A stretch of DNA of 64,000 nucleotides from Paenibacillus sp. IHBB 10380. Its GTDB lineage: Bacteria; Bacillota; Bacilli; Paenibacillales; Paenibacillaceae. The translations under genes were made by a program, and so were the position numbers. The notes under the pieces were generated by a model. The model was not told the DNA's origin, did not search any database, and worked only from the letters and a program-made list of their open reading frames with translations. The stretch spans positions 1,488,001-1,552,000 of the forward strand of contig NZ_CP010976.1 in NCBI RefSeq assembly GCF_000949425.1, written 5' to 3'. The number at the start of each line of letters is the position of its first letter. The first letter of the stretch is position 1. Below, piece by piece: positions 1 through 9,074 of the stretch.

Positions 1-402
1 CCTTTTGAAATTATAGGAGCACCATTTATCCAACCAGAGCAACTAGCGGATGAAATGAATGGGATGAAGCTACCTGGAGTGTTATTCCGACCGGTATTTT
101 TCAAGCCTACATTTTCTAAACACCAGGGAGAGCTATGCGGCGGCGTGCAGCTGCATGTAACGGATGCTCGTGCCATACACGCTGTGGAGACGGGTGTTAC
201 GCTGATGTATACCATCAGGCAACGCTATGAGGAATTTTCCTTCTTGCCACCGCTGAAGGAAAATGCGAGACCTTTTATTGATTTGTTGTGTGGGGATAAG
301 CTGTACCGTGAGAATTCAGTAGATGTTTCGGCTTTATTAGAGCAATTTCGTGAGGAAAGTCGGGGATTCGCACAGATCAAGCAGGTGTATCATCTGTATT
401 AA
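1..402 (+). CDS. namZ: NamZ-like exo-beta-N-acetylmuramidase (DUF1343), 3' part only
   Basis: The reading frame is open from base 1 to the stop at 400-402, so the gene enters from the left with its start outside the window; 133 C-terminal residues remain. The stretch with PGVLFRPVFFKPTFSKHQGE followed by CGGVQLHVTDARA matches my recollection of the conserved C-terminal half of the DUF1343 family. In Bacillus NamZ (YbbC) removes terminal MurNAc from peptidoglycan fragments outside the cell. The sugar kinase 130 bp downstream fits a MurNAc salvage cluster. Catalytic residues lie upstream and cannot be judged here. The family call is secure; the exact enzyme specificity is inferred from the context. 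Confidence 0.85.
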   Translation, partial: PFEIIGAPFIQPEQLADEMNGMKLPGVLFRPVFFKPTFSKHQGELCGGVQLHVTDARAIHAVETGVTLMYTIRQRYEEFSFLPPLKENARPFIDLLCGDKLYRENSVDVSALLEQFREESRGFAQIKQVYHLY

Positions 403-535
403 CGCAGGGGATGGCATGAATCATCTGCCATGTGCGCGGCAAGTTAATAACCGTTAAGAAGAATGACAAAGATGCGTGCCATTGCATCTTCCCGTATTTT
501 GAGCATCGCAGTGATCATAAGGAGATGATTCATAG

Positions 536-1456
536 ATGAGATACGTTGCAGGATTGGATGGCGGTGGTACAAAAACTGCGGTGACAGTAGCCGATGAGAC
601 TGGACTCGTAGTGCATACTTTTATATCCGGTGCTATTAACTATAATGGACAGGACGAAGCTAGTATTCGTCGTAGTTTCCAAGAGATTTGTGTAACCCTT
701 GCAAAGGTGTGCGGTAGTTTGGATCATTGCGTAATGATCTGCATCGGTGCGGCTGGAGTCAGTAATCCTACGGTCATCTCTCGGATAGAGTCTAATGTCA
801 GAGATTGCGGGTATGAGGGAGGACTGATCATCACTGGAGATCACGAAACGGCTCTTTACGGTGCACAAGATCATTTGCATGGCATGATTCTCATTGCTGG
901 TACCGGGTCGATCTGTTATGGGAAAAATGAATGCGGTCTTTCTCATCGCACGGGTGGTTATGGTCACCTCATTGATGATGAGGGCAGTGGTTACAGTATC
1001 GGTCGGGATATCCTCAAGACTGTGGTTCAGGCGAATGATGGTCGTTTACCTCCAACAGAAATGACGAGGATGGTGTATAAGCAGCTTCGTGTGGAGACGG
1101 TTCAGCAGATCGTTGGTTTTGTGTATGATAAAAGCACCAATAAAAAGGACATCGCTGCTTTGGCTCCTATTTTGACAGATGCCTGTGCGTTGGGAGACGA
1201 AGCAGCTCTGACCATTGCCAGAAAAAGCGCAAGCTCCTTGTTCGAACTGGTGGTTCCTATCGTGGAAAAACTGTCTCTGCAGGAAGGAACCCTTGCTATG
1301 GCGGGCAGCGTTCTACTCAAGGTTACCTTTGTTCAGGACGTTTTTATAAAAATGATGAAACAGCATTATCCCGGGATACAATGTATCATTGCCAAAAAGG
1401 ATGCAGCTAGTGGTGCAGTGCTTATGGCGTTGAACCATTTAAATGAAGTTCATTAG
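536..1456 (+). CDS. murK: N-acetylmuramate/N-acetylglucosamine kinase, BadF/BadG family (MurK-like)
   Basis: A 306-residue ASKHA-fold kinase. The N-terminal phosphate-1 motif DGGGTKT is at residues 8-14 and a second phosphate motif GTGSICYG is near residue 122, both typical of the BadF/BadG/BcrA ATPase and GlcNAc kinase family. The start is ATG at 536 with AAGGAG about 11 nt upstream. It follows a NamZ-like muramidase, and kinases of this type (Clostridium MurK) phosphorylate MurNAc and GlcNAc released from cell-wall fragments in the cytoplasm. MurNAc versus GlcNAc specificity cannot be read from sequence. Plain N-acetylglucosamine kinase is the main alternative. Confidence 0.82.
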   Translation: MRYVAGLDGGGTKTAVTVADETGLVVHTFISGAINYNGQDEASIRRSFQEICVTLAKVCGSLDHCVMICIGAAGVSNPTVISRIESNVRDCGYEGGLIITGDHETALYGAQDHLHGMILIAGTGSICYGKNECGLSHRTGGYGHLIDDEGSGYSIGRDILKTVVQANDGRLPPTEMTRMVYKQLRVETVQQIVGFVYDKSTNKKDIAALAPILTDACALGDEAALTIARKSASSLFELVVPIVEKLSLQEGTLAMAGSVLLKVTFVQDVFIKMMKQHYPGIQCIIAKKDAASGAVLMALNHLNEVH

Positions 1457-1476
1457 ATTCTCTTTGGATATTCATT

Positions 1477-1527
1477 GAAATCATCAAGGTTGCATGACAT
1501 CTATGAGATAGTAACCTTGATGATTTC
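1477..1527. terminator. Bidirectional terminator between murK and the membrane protein gene
   Basis: A perfect 15-bp inverted repeat (GAAATCATCAAGGTT and its complement) encloses a 21-nt loop and sits between two convergent genes. T-rich sequence follows on the plus side. It probably ends the kinase transcript and may serve the opposing gene too. Confidence 0.75.
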
Positions 1528-1543
1528 TTTCATGATTAGCGCA

Positions 1544-2173
1544 TCAATATCTCCTTTTACCGTAATAGTACATGCTGAGAGGCCACCAAAGGATGGCGAA
1601 GATAGGATAGACTGCCCAGATGGTGTTCTCGGTAGAAATAACATTGGTTGTAATGAAAAACAAGCTTGTGAGAACACATGCTACAATGGAGAATTTGAAA
1701 TATTGCTTGTTTTTTTCGAAATAGATTGCTAAAGGCCACCATAATACTAGAAAGGATGGATATATTACCCAAGGATAGTGAGGTGCATAGAATGAATTGA
1801 GCACTGCGTAATAAACAATCGTACACAGACTTCCTATGATGGCTGTTGTAACCGTTGAAGCATATTTCCCTAAATACATAAGAATGGGCCACCAAAGAAG
1901 GGGATAGATAGCAAAAACAAACCATATATGATCCGGACTATTTAACATATTCTCGATGATTAGAAATGAAATGAGGATTAATGAGGTTACGGCTGAGTAG
2001 TGTTTAAGTTTTCCTTTTGTCAAAAAGTAGATTGAGATCGGCCACTGTAGAATAGCAAAGGAAGGATAAATAAACCATATCTGATGAGGTGTAGTATTGT
2101 AATTAATAATGGAAAAAAACAGGATGCTCATCACACTTGCAACGGTAGCAAAACTAGCTTGATGCTTATTCAT
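1544..2173 (-). CDS. Integral membrane protein with four aromatic WWP repeats
   Basis: A 209-residue, nearly all-hydrophobic protein built of four repeats of about 50 residues. Each repeat carries a motif close to IWFxYPxFAxLWWPLxxY followed by a short basic loop and another hydrophobic segment, giving roughly eight membrane segments. The start is ATG at 2173 because AAGGGGG lies 9 nt upstream; a longer frame from 2206 would overlap the upstream gene. It is the third gene of a PadR-led operon, and the second gene ends with one copy of the same motif, so the two proteins share an origin. I do not recognise a named family. A role in the membrane controlled by PadR is inferred only from the operon. 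Confidence 0.8.
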   Translation of the reverse strand: MNKHQASFATVASVMSILFFSIINYNTTPHQIWFIYPSFAILQWPISIYFLTKGKLKHYSAVTSLILISFLIIENMLNSPDHIWFVFAIYPLLWWPILMYLGKYASTVTTAIIGSLCTIVYYAVLNSFYAPHYPWVIYPSFLVLWWPLAIYFEKNKQYFKFSIVACVLTSLFFITTNVISTENTIWAVYPIFAILWWPLSMYYYGKRRY

Positions 2174-2187
2174 TATTTGTATCCCCC

Positions 2188-2592
2188 TTATTTCATTCCT
2201 AACCATTTATAGAACATCGCTAGTGGCCACCATGCTACAGCGAACACAGGATACACGAACCAGATCACATCGGGTGAATAATAAAGATTAATGAATACAA
2301 ACAATGCCGTAATAAGTCCGCTTCCCCAAAGTGAGAATCCTAAATGCAAAGAAAAGCGTTTTTGGTTTCTAAGGGGCAGTGGGTTCGTACCAAGCTCTTT
2401 TTTAATATCCTCAATATCACCAAACTCAACGATGGTCTTATTAATGGCATCTTCCTCGTCTTTACCACTGAACATCAAATCACTTACTTTCTCTTCCAGG
2501 TTCTGAATAATGTCTTGCATCATCAGTTCCTTTTGTTCACTTGCAGGGATATCATTAAATAATTCCTTAACATGATCTTTAATTTTACGCAT
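2188..2592 (-). CDS. HAAS/DUF1700-like membrane protein with one WWP repeat
   Basis: 134 residues. The first 75 or so are a soluble helical domain with the pattern of HAAS/permease-prefix modules that often follow PadR genes (residues around FGDIEDIKKELG). Two membrane segments follow, ending in IWFVYPVFAVAWWPLAMF, the same aromatic repeat found four times in the next gene. The start is ATG at 2592 with GGAGGG 6 nt upstream; its A is the last base of the PadR stop (TAATG), so the two are translationally coupled. The role is unknown. The family knowledge says PadR-HAAS pairs often control membrane or envelope functions. Confidence 0.8.
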   Translation of the reverse strand: MRKIKDHVKELFNDIPASEQKELMMQDIIQNLEEKVSDLMFSGKDEEDAINKTIVEFGDIEDIKKELGTNPLPLRNQKRFSLHLGFSLWGSGLITALFVFINLYYSPDVIWFVYPVFAVAWWPLAMFYKWLGMK

Positions 2593-2918
2593 TACATACC
2601 CTCCATAAAAATATTTATTATTTCCTTGATTTCTTGCCATTCTTCAACAGTTTCTTTGAAATAGGCCTTTCCAAGCTTCGTAATTTTGTAATACCTACGT
2701 TTGCCTCCATGCGAAATGTCTCCGAAATAAGATTCGATTAATTCTCTTCTTTCTAACCTCTGGAATACCGCATATAATGTGGCCTCTTTAATCTGAAAGC
2801 GGTCATTTGTCCGCAAACTGATCTCTTTGGATATTTCATAACCGTATTGATCCTTCTCATATATGAGCCGCAAAATAATAGCATCTAAATGCCCACGAAT
2901 TATGTCACTACGAACCAT
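2592..2918 (-). CDS. PadR family transcriptional regulator
   Basis: A 108-residue winged-helix protein. Residues 1-80 carry the PadR pattern: IIRGHLDAIILRLI, then QYGYEISKEIS, then IKEATLYAVFQRLERRELIESYF and GGKRRYYKIT, which marks the wing. The C-terminal helix is short, as in the PadR-s2 subgroup. AAGGAGG precedes the ATG at 2918. It heads an operon with the two WWP-repeat membrane proteins and is divergent from fabH. Imperfect repeats around 2945-2990 could be its operator, but no clear palindrome is visible. Autoregulation is the family norm and is inferred here. Confidence 0.9.
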   Translation of the reverse strand: MVRSDIIRGHLDAIILRLIYEKDQYGYEISKEISLRTNDRFQIKEATLYAVFQRLERRELIESYFGDISHGGKRRYYKITKLGKAYFKETVEEWQEIKEIINIFMEGM

Positions 2919-3083
2919 TTGCGTCCTCCTTGTTGAAAAAGTATTCTATCTGGTAGAGTAAAATTATCACATATTGCTCTATCTGTCAAAGTAATTTTTG
3001 ACGGTTATTTTTTTGTTTATATTTTAAAAATAGGGGTACTATGGATATGCTGTTAAAATGGACATTTATATGCTATTATAAAT

Positions 3084-3100
3084 ATAGTATCAGGTACTAA
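3084..3100 (+). promoter_or_regulatory. FapR-type operator over the fabH promoter
   Basis: The complementary strand reads TTAGTACCTGATACTAT, close to the 17-bp FapR operator of Bacillus fatty-acid genes. It overlaps a plausible promoter (TGGACA at 3059-3064 and TATAGT at 3083-3088, 18-bp spacer) and lies 31 bp before the fabH start. FapR represses until malonyl-CoA rises, so the gene should follow membrane lipid demand. The match is by eye from remembered consensus. Confidence 0.65.
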
Positions 3101-3131
3101 TACCAGATAATAAATTAGGGGGCGTGAGTAA

Positions 3132-4151
3132 ATGGAGCAATCAAAAGCACGTATCACTGCCATCGGTTCCTATGTACCCGTTAAAAAAATGACGAATTTC
3201 GATTTGGAAAAGTTGGTGGATACCAATGATGAATGGATTGTGCAACGAACGGGGATTAAAGAGCGCCGTATAAGTGAACCTGATCAATATACGAGTGACA
3301 TGTGCGTATCTGCCGCTCAGGATCTCATGCAGAGATATGATAAATCTTTATTTGATGTAGATTTAATCCTTGTGGCGACGACTACGCCAGATTTCATTTT
3401 TCCAAGCGTTGCAGCAATACTTCAAGACAAACTCGGCATTTCTAGTTCGGTAGGAGCCATTGATCTAAGCGCTGCTTGTTCTGGATTTGCTTATGCACTC
3501 CACGTGGCTGAAGGAATGGTGGCTTCTGGATTACATCGAAAAGTCCTCGTGTTTGGCGCGGATACGATGTCTAAAATTACGGATTATACAGATCGTACAA
3601 CCTGTATATTGTTCGGGGATGGCGCTGGGGTCGTTTTGGTAGAAGCAGACCCAGAGCAAACAAGTTTTCTAGCGTACCATCAAGGAACAGAGGGTATCGG
3701 AGGAGCTCACGTATATTTGAAAGGCATGGCTGAGAAGTTGAAAGGTGCAGAAATGAGTAACACTGGAACACTTGTTCAAAATGGAAGAGAGGTATTTCGC
3801 TGGGCTGTTCGAAATGTTCCTGAAGGTGTAAAAGCGATTCTAGAAAAAAGTTCGTATACAACGAATGATGTGGATTGGTTTATTCCTCATAGTGCTAATT
3901 TACGTATCATTGAGCCGATCTGTGAACGCACGGGAATTCCACTTGAACGAACGTTATACAGTTTAGTGAATTTCGGTAATACTTCCGCAGCGACAATACC
4001 ACTTGCTTTGGATCAAGGTATTCGTGATGGGAAGGTAAAGGATGGTGAGTGTATCCTGATTTATGGGTTTGGTGCAGGGCTCACACATGCAGGTCTGTTA
4101 CTTAACTGGAATCCACATCCACAGGTTCATTTACCAGAGTCCGATTTATAA
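3132..4151 (+). CDS. fabH: Beta-ketoacyl-ACP synthase III
   Basis: A 339-residue thiolase-fold enzyme that condenses acyl-CoA with malonyl-ACP to start fatty-acid synthesis in the cytoplasm. The catalytic Cys116 sits in SAACSGFAYAL, the His in FIPHSANLRI and the Asn in NFGNTSAATIPLAL, completing the Cys-His-Asn triad. TNDEWIVQRTGI near residue 31 is the usual N-terminal signature. It stands alone rather than beside fabF, more like the second copy (FabHB/YhfB) of Bacillus. A FapR-type operator covers its promoter. Branched-chain preference is usual in this group but cannot be proven here. The start ATG follows GGGGGCG about 7 nt upstream. Confidence 0.93.
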   Translation: MEQSKARITAIGSYVPVKKMTNFDLEKLVDTNDEWIVQRTGIKERRISEPDQYTSDMCVSAAQDLMQRYDKSLFDVDLILVATTTPDFIFPSVAAILQDKLGISSSVGAIDLSAACSGFAYALHVAEGMVASGLHRKVLVFGADTMSKITDYTDRTTCILFGDGAGVVLVEADPEQTSFLAYHQGTEGIGGAHVYLKGMAEKLKGAEMSNTGTLVQNGREVFRWAVRNVPEGVKAILEKSSYTTNDVDWFIPHSANLRIIEPICERTGIPLERTLYSLVNFGNTSAATIPLALDQGIRDGKVKDGECILIYGFGAGLTHAGLLLNWNPHPQVHLPESDL

Positions 4152-4260
4152 TAGAAGTTAGTTACTTATTGGAATAAGTATTGCTCAGATTGCTTATATG
4201 ATATACACGCTGAACTAATTCTTAATTTCTATATGTTCGAAATCAGATCCAGAACAGATA

Positions 4261-4308
4261 AAACGGATATGGAACTTTTCTATAGAAGGAAAGTTTCATA
4301 TCCGCTTT
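4261..4308. terminator. Bidirectional terminator after fabH
   Basis: Nearly perfect stem of about 18 bp (AAACGGATATGGAACTTT against its complement with single mismatches) around a 12-nt loop, between convergent fabH and the VOC gene. Transcription from both sides would end here. Confidence 0.7.
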
Positions 4309-4327
4309 AGGTATATTGTAAATTGTT

Positions 4328-4762
4328 CTATGTGTTACATGATTGTGTCTCATTATCATAGTTAAACTGCCATTCAATTCCGAACTTATCGGTTACACTG
4401 CCGTAGCATTTGCTCCAGAATGTTTCTTGAAGCTCCATGCCAACCTTACCGCCATCTTTTAGTTTATCAAACAAAGATTTAACATCATCAATGTTTTTAC
4501 TAACGATTGCAAGACTTATGTTGTTTCCTGCAACAAAAGGCATACCAGGGAAAACATCGGAAAACATAACATTACTTCCTTGGATGTTAAGGCGTGAGTG
4601 CATGACTAAATCTTTCGCTTCCTCCGGAAGAGGGAATTCTGGATTAGGTGGTGTTTCTCCAAAGGACATGATTTGGGGTTGACCTGCTCCAAATACTTGT
4701 GCGTAAAACTCTACGGCATCACGACAGTTTCCATTAAAATTAAGGTATACATCGACAGACAT
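4328..4762 (-). CDS. VOC (glyoxalase/PhnB-like) family protein
   Basis: 144 residues of the vicinal oxygen chelate fold in the PhnB/3-demethylubiquinone-like subgroup. The start VDVYLNFNGNCRDAVEFYA, the central VMHSRLNIQGSNVMFSD and the end YGSVTDKFGIEWQFNY are the usual family landmarks. GAAGGAG lies 8 nt upstream of the ATG at 4762. This subgroup is common in Firmicutes, usually with unknown substrate, and often lacks the full metal set of true glyoxalase I. No operon partner is visible. A specific reaction cannot be assigned. Confidence 0.88.
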   Translation of the reverse strand: MSVDVYLNFNGNCRDAVEFYAQVFGAGQPQIMSFGETPPNPEFPLPEEAKDLVMHSRLNIQGSNVMFSDVFPGMPFVAGNNISLAIVSKNIDDVKSLFDKLKDGGKVGMELQETFWSKCYGSVTDKFGIEWQFNYDNETQSCNT

Positions 4763-5010
4763 TTACTTCACTCCTTCGTTATAAGTTGTTAATCAATGAT
4801 AGTATAAAGGGATTTAGGAGCATAAGCAAAATTTCTACCGTTTGCTGCTGGATGCGAGGTAAAAAAGCATATAAGTCTATTCGGCAATTGCATAATGACA
4901 AAAAATACGTTCCGATAAATAAAAAAACCGCATTCTACGCAGATATTAATCGGACTATATTCTTGTCATCTTACATTGTCCTGCTAATTCTTTAATTGCG
5001 TGCCAACGGC

Positions 5011-5051
5011 AAAAACCACGAAGTACAGTTGAGCTGTACTTCGTGGTTTTT
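5011..5051. terminator. Terminator hairpin downstream of LPMO gene 1; remainder of gap empty
   Basis: A perfect 17-bp stem (AAAACCACGAAGTACAG and complement) with a 5-nt loop, flanked by A and T runs so it can act in both directions. It ends the first LPMO transcript on the minus strand. A decayed version of the same hairpin follows LPMO gene 3. The rest of 4763-5108 holds only the promoter area of the VOC gene and no supported gene. Confidence 0.8.
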
Positions 5052-5108
5052 AAATGTAACATTTTGCTTAAAGAAGTCGCATTCTTACGGAAGTTTCATC
5101 TTATGAGA

Positions 5109-6458
5109 CTACTTTAACAACCATAGAGCAGGTACATTCGTAGGCTCCCAACCATTAATCGATGTGTGGGGTTGACGACACTCGTATACAGAACCATTGT
5201 AAGTTACCAACGTACCAGCTGTGTAAGCTGTATTAGCTGTCCAAGCTGGAGTTGCTGACGCTACAGCAGTTGTACCATTGACGGTGCTGACTGTTGATTG
5301 ATTGCCAGCAGCATCGATGGCATACACATTGAACGTATAAGCTGTGGCGGCGCTAAGTCCTGTTACGGTATAATCCGTAGTGGAACTGGATACAGTTGTA
5401 ACCAACGTCGTACCGAGATAAACTTTGTAGCCAGTAACGCCAACATTGTCAGTTGAGGCATTCCACATCAACTGAATAGAAGAGGATGTAGGTGTTCCCA
5501 TAACATGTAAGCCACCAGGTGCTGTCGGTGCTTGTGTATCAACGCCGACAGGAGCATCTGTGGTAACGCTTACAGAATTACTGGCATTGGATACGTTACC
5601 CGCAGCGTCAACCGCCTTAACACTAAAGGTATAGGCAGTATTCGCAGTTAGACCAGATACGGAGTAATTTAATGTTGAACTAGATACAGTTGCAACCAAG
5701 GAAGATCCGTTAAATACTTTGTAGCCTGTAACGGCAACATTATCCGTGGATGCGCTCCAAGCCAAGGAAACGCTAGTGGATGTTTGTCCAGTTGAAGTTA
5801 GAGCTGCTGGAGCGGAAGGAGCTTGGGTATCGACAGGGTTGCTGCCGCTAAAGTTGACATCAATAACATTATAGAAAGCATTTGGAGTATCAGCGATTTC
5901 CCAAACAGCTAGAATGACATGGTATCCAGTGCGCACCGGAACGTTGCACGTGTCCGAGTAGGAGAATGGCGGCTGTGTACCTCCATGGTTCACCGAGCAG
6001 AAGGGAGTTAGGTCGAATGAATCCCGAGTCAGAGCCGCGTTAGGGTTCCAGTTAGCCTTAGTAATATAGTACTTCCAACTTGTTGTCGCATGATTGGCAG
6101 TCAGTTTCCAAGTGAATGTATTTTGTCCAGAAGAGAGGTTGACTTTAGACCAACGAGTAGCGGATTGTTCATCAAGCTCAGGAAAAGCTCCGTTTGCACT
6201 TGCAATCTTTCCGTCTGCTGGTCCTGCAGCAGGGAATCCCTTAGGCGCTTCTAGACTCTGTGGTTCATACATAATCGCACCACAATTCTTGTTTTGTCCA
6301 GTTTTACAGAGTGCTGCTCGGCTAGCAGGTCCTTCAACATAGCCGTGAGAAAAGGATTTTCCCGGGAATAACAACATACAGATCGAAACCAACAACAGGA
6401 CACTACCATAAACTAGGAACTTTGACACACTTGGATTAGAAGTACGAATAGATGACAT
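5109..6458 (-). CDS. Secreted AA10 lytic polysaccharide monooxygenase with two FnIII and a CBM5/12 (LPMO 1)
   Basis: 449 residues. A signal peptide ends at SFS/HGYVEG, so mature residue 1 is His38, the copper-binding N-terminus; the second histidine-brace residue is His123 in [14 protein letters not shown]. The AA10 domain runs to about residue 215, FnIII modules lie at about 215-305 and 308-398, and a chitin-binding CBM5/12 with [14 protein letters not shown] and W residues closes the protein. AA10 enzymes cut crystalline chitin or cellulose oxidatively; the CBM and the GbpA-like architecture favour chitin. Its N-terminal half is almost identical to LPMO 3 while the two middle and C-terminal modules differ more. 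GGAGGAATAAT precedes the ATG. Confidence 0.94.
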   Translation of the reverse strand: MSSIRTSNPSVSKFLVYGSVLLLVSICMLLFPGKSFSHGYVEGPASRAALCKTGQNKNCGAIMYEPQSLEAPKGFPAAGPADGKIASANGAFPELDEQSATRWSKVNLSSGQNTFTWKLTANHATTSWKYYITKANWNPNAALTRDSFDLTPFCSVNHGGTQPPFSYSDTCNVPVRTGYHVILAVWEIADTPNAFYNVIDVNFSGSNPVDTQAPSAPAALTSTGQTSTSVSLAWSASTDNVAVTGYKVFNGSSLVATVSSSTLNYSVSGLTANTAYTFSVKAVDAAGNVSNASNSVSVTTDAPVGVDTQAPTAPGGLHVMGTPTSSSIQLMWNASTDNVGVTGYKVYLGTTLVTTVSSSTTDYTVTGLSAATAYTFNVYAIDAAGNQSTVSTVNGTTAVASATPAWTANTAYTAGTLVTYNGSVYECRQPHTSINGWEPTNVPALWLLK

Positions 6459-6656
6459 TTATTATTCCTCCTTTAATTTTGAAAAATGCCTTGCGAACAA
6501 ATGATTACATTTAAACCTGAACGTTCCGTATCAGAATACAACCCCTTTCTGTTGTGTAAAGTATTTATATAAACTCTTGAAGAGTCCATATATAGACATG
6601 GATGAAAGATTGAGTAGAAAGCTAGAATGACAAAATGAAGTAGTTTATCATTTATA

Positions 6657-6671
6657 TGTAAGTGCTTTCAA
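6657..6671 (-). promoter_or_regulatory. cre-like CcpA site upstream of LPMO 1; promoter block conserved among the three LPMO genes
   Basis: The minus strand reads TTGAAAGCACTTACA, one mismatch from the CcpA cre consensus WTGNAANCGNWNNCW, about 200 bp before the start. The leader between here and the gene contains blocks (ATTTATATAAACTC and CATATATAGACATG on the plus strand) that recur before LPMO 2 and 3, so the three promoters are duplicated too. The rest of 6459-7076 is A+T-rich and holds no gene. Confidence 0.5.
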
Positions 6672-7076
6672 AAAGAGGGATTAAGTGGGGGAAGATTGTA
6701 ATGTAGTAGAGGCTTTCTGTTGGTTATGATATCTAATAGATGATTATAAGTATTTAACTAAATTTCTTCTGTAATAATAATTCATATAACATAAGAATAA
6801 TTATATACATAAAAAGGTAATTTGGAAACTTTTTTTTGGAAAAATTTTAAATTTATTTAACTAGAATGATAGGGAAAGTAGGGGACGATTATGATATCAA
6901 TATGGAGGAAAAGGTAGTCTCTGAATACGAGTTACCGAATGTGAACTAGAGATATTTTATGAACTATACAAGAAATTTTATAAATATAAATGGAAATCAT
7001 ATTTTGAAAAATGGTGGAAAATAATTACTGGGGTGTCCCCGTTTTACTACCCGTGAATCACTGAGTAGAAACAGTA

Positions 7077-7119
7077 ACACAACCATGAGGTCCAGTTGCA
7101 TTGTACCTCATGGTTGTGT
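7077..7119. terminator. Terminator-like hairpin downstream of LPMO 2
   Basis: Perfect 15-bp stem (ACACAACCATGAGGT and complement) with a 13-nt loop, 60 bp beyond the LPMO 2 stop. The T tract on the minus strand is poor, so it may protect the 3' end rather than terminate strongly. Confidence 0.55.
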
Positions 7120-7178
7120 GCGTACATTTAACATCTCAGATAAAGAAGAAGCACGGTTACGGAATGGTGTTTACATGA

Positions 7179-8519
7179 TTACTTCAACAGCCATAGCGCA
7201 GGTACATTAGCAGGCTCCCAACCCGTTAATGATGTGTGGGGTTGACGACATTCGTACACAGAACCATTGTAGGTTACCAGCGTACCGGTTGTGTAAGCTG
7301 TATTAGCTGCCCAAGCCGGATTTGCTGGCGCTACAGCGGTTGTACCATTTACAGTGCTGGCAACGGATTGATTACCTGCAGCATCGATGGCATATACATT
7401 GAATGTGTATGCTGTGGCTGCGCTAAGGCCCGTTACGATATAATCCGTAGTGGACCCGGATACGGTTGTCACTAACGCCGTTCCGCGATAAACTTTGTAG
7501 CCTGTAACGCCAACATTGTCAGTTGAGGCGTTCCACACTAACTGAATAGTAGAGGAAGTAGGGGGTCCCATAAGCTGTAAGCCGCCAGGTGCTGTTGGTG
7601 CTTGCGTATCGACGGGAACAGGAGGATTTGTGGTAACGCTAATAGAATTACTAGCATTGGAGACGTTGCCCGCAGCGTCAATCGCCTTGACACTAAAGGT
7701 ATAGGCAGTACTTGCAGTTAGTCCAGATACAGAGTAATTTAATGTGGAGCTGGATACGGTAGAGACCAAGGAAGATCCGTTAAATACTTGGTACCCTGTT
7801 ACACCAACATTATCCGTGGATGCGTTCCAAGCTAAGGAAACGCTGGTGGATGTTTGTCCAGTTGAAGTTAGAGCTGCTGGCACGGAAGGTGCTTGGGTAT
7901 CGACAGGGTTGCTGCCGCTAAAGTTGACATCAATGACATTATAGAAGGCGTTTGCAGTATCTGCGATTTCCCACACAGCCAAGATGACGTGGTATCCACT
8001 GCGTGCGGGCACGTTACATGTGTCCGAGTAGGTGAATGGTGGCCGTAAACCGCCGTAGTTCACTGAACAGAAAGGAGTCAGATCAAATGAACTCCGAGTC
8101 AGAGCAGCGTTAGGATTCCAATTGGCCTTAGTGATATAGTATTTCCAGCTTGTTGTAGCATGAGATGCTGTCAGTTTCCAATTGAATGTATTCTGTCCGG
8201 CAGAGATGTTGACTTTAGTCCAACGTGTAGCCGATTGTTCATCAAGCTTAGGAAAAGCTCCGTTTGCACTCGCAATCTTCCCGTCTGCTGGTCCCGCTGC
8301 AGGGAACCCCTTAGGCGCTTCTAGACTTTGCGGTTCATAAATAATCGCTCCACAGTCCGTGTTTTGTCCAGATTTACAAAGTGCTGCTCGGCTAGCAGGT
8401 CCTTCAATGTAACCGTGAGAGAAGGATTTCGCAGGGAATAACATCATGAACAGTGAAAGTAACAACATAACAGCTAGAAACTTTGCAACAGGTGAATGAG
8501 AAATACGAATAGATGACAT
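7179..8519 (-). CDS. Secreted AA10 lytic polysaccharide monooxygenase with two FnIII and a CBM5/12 (LPMO 2)
   Basis: 446 residues with the same architecture as its two neighbours: signal peptide ending SFS/HGYIEG, mature His35, second brace His120 in [16 protein letters not shown]10 to about residue 212, two FnIII modules and a terminal CBM5/12. It is the most divergent of the three (for example [16 protein letters not shown] where the others have [16 protein letters not shown]), which suggests an older duplication. Copper and the N-terminal His are needed for activity by family knowledge. It acts outside the cell on chitin or similar crystalline glycan. GAGGAAGG lies just upstream of the ATG at 8519. 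Confidence 0.94.
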   Translation of the reverse strand: MSSIRISHSPVAKFLAVMLLLSLFMMLFPAKSFSHGYIEGPASRAALCKSGQNTDCGAIIYEPQSLEAPKGFPAAGPADGKIASANGAFPKLDEQSATRWTKVNISAGQNTFNWKLTASHATTSWKYYITKANWNPNAALTRSSFDLTPFCSVNYGGLRPPFTYSDTCNVPARSGYHVILAVWEIADTANAFYNVIDVNFSGSNPVDTQAPSVPAALTSTGQTSTSVSLAWNASTDNVGVTGYQVFNGSSLVSTVSSSTLNYSVSGLTASTAYTFSVKAIDAAGNVSNASNSISVTTNPPVPVDTQAPTAPGGLQLMGPPTSSTIQLVWNASTDNVGVTGYKVYRGTALVTTVSGSTTDYIVTGLSAATAYTFNVYAIDAAGNQSVASTVNGTTAVAPANPAWAANTAYTTGTLVTYNGSVYECRQPHTSLTGWEPANVPALWLLK

Positions 8520-8759
8520 TTTAACCTTCCTCCTTCAATTTGAAAAGTGTTTTGCAAACGAAGTATTTCATTGTATACCCGAACATTTCGTCTCCAAATA
8601 CAACCCCTCTCTTTTTTGACATATTTATATAAACTCAAATAGAGTTCATATATAAACATAGATGAAAGGTAAGAGTAAAAAACGAGATGAAAAAATGAAG
8701 TAGTTCATCAAAACATGGATTAAAATATTTTCAGGTAGGTGTTTGTAGAAAACAATTAC

Positions 8760-8774
8760 AGGTAGGTGTTTCAA
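8760..8774 (-). promoter_or_regulatory. Degenerate cre-like site upstream of LPMO 2
   Basis: The minus strand reads TTGAAACACCTACCT at the same relative place as the cre-like sites of LPMO 1 and 3, but the central CG is lost. The 13-bp word CAGGTAGGTGTTT occurs twice here (8732 and 8759), a local duplication. CcpA control of this copy may be weaker. Nothing else is visible in 8520-9018. Confidence 0.3.
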
Positions 8775-9018
8775 AAAAAAGGGGAGTAAGAGTAAGCACG
8801 GAAAGGATTGCAATAGCGGAAGAGTTTACTGTTCGTTAATGAGTAGTAGTTGATAATAAATATTTGACTAAATTTATTATATATTAATAACTAATATAAG
8901 ATTAGAGTAATTATATACATAAAAAGGTAATTTGTAAACTGATTTTTGCGGAAATCTCAAATTTGTTAAATAGAATCATAGGAATGGTAGGGTGTACACT
9001 TCAGAGTATGAAGGAAAA

Positions 9019-9058
9019 TAAAAACCACGAAGTACAGTTGTGCTATACCTCGTGGTCT
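9019..9058. terminator. Imperfect terminator hairpin downstream of LPMO 3
   Basis: This is a mutated version of the hairpin after LPMO 1: the left arm AAAACCACGAAGTA is intact and the right arm has several changes (TATACCTCGTGGTCTT). It supports duplication of the entire transcription unit including its 3' end. Confidence 0.55.
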
Positions 9059-9074
9059 TGTGCTTATTTCATGA

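Noticed and set aside
1475..1732. Plus-strand frame of 85 codons
   Set aside because: It runs through the terminator hairpin and antisense to the WWP membrane protein; no ribosome site.
4786..4995. Plus-strand frame of 69 codons
   Set aside because: No ribosome site, no recognisable composition, lies between convergent features.
8732..8771. 13-bp direct repeat CAGGTAGGTGTTT, two copies 27 bp apart
   Set aside because: Too short to call an element; probably a local duplication in the LPMO 2 leader.
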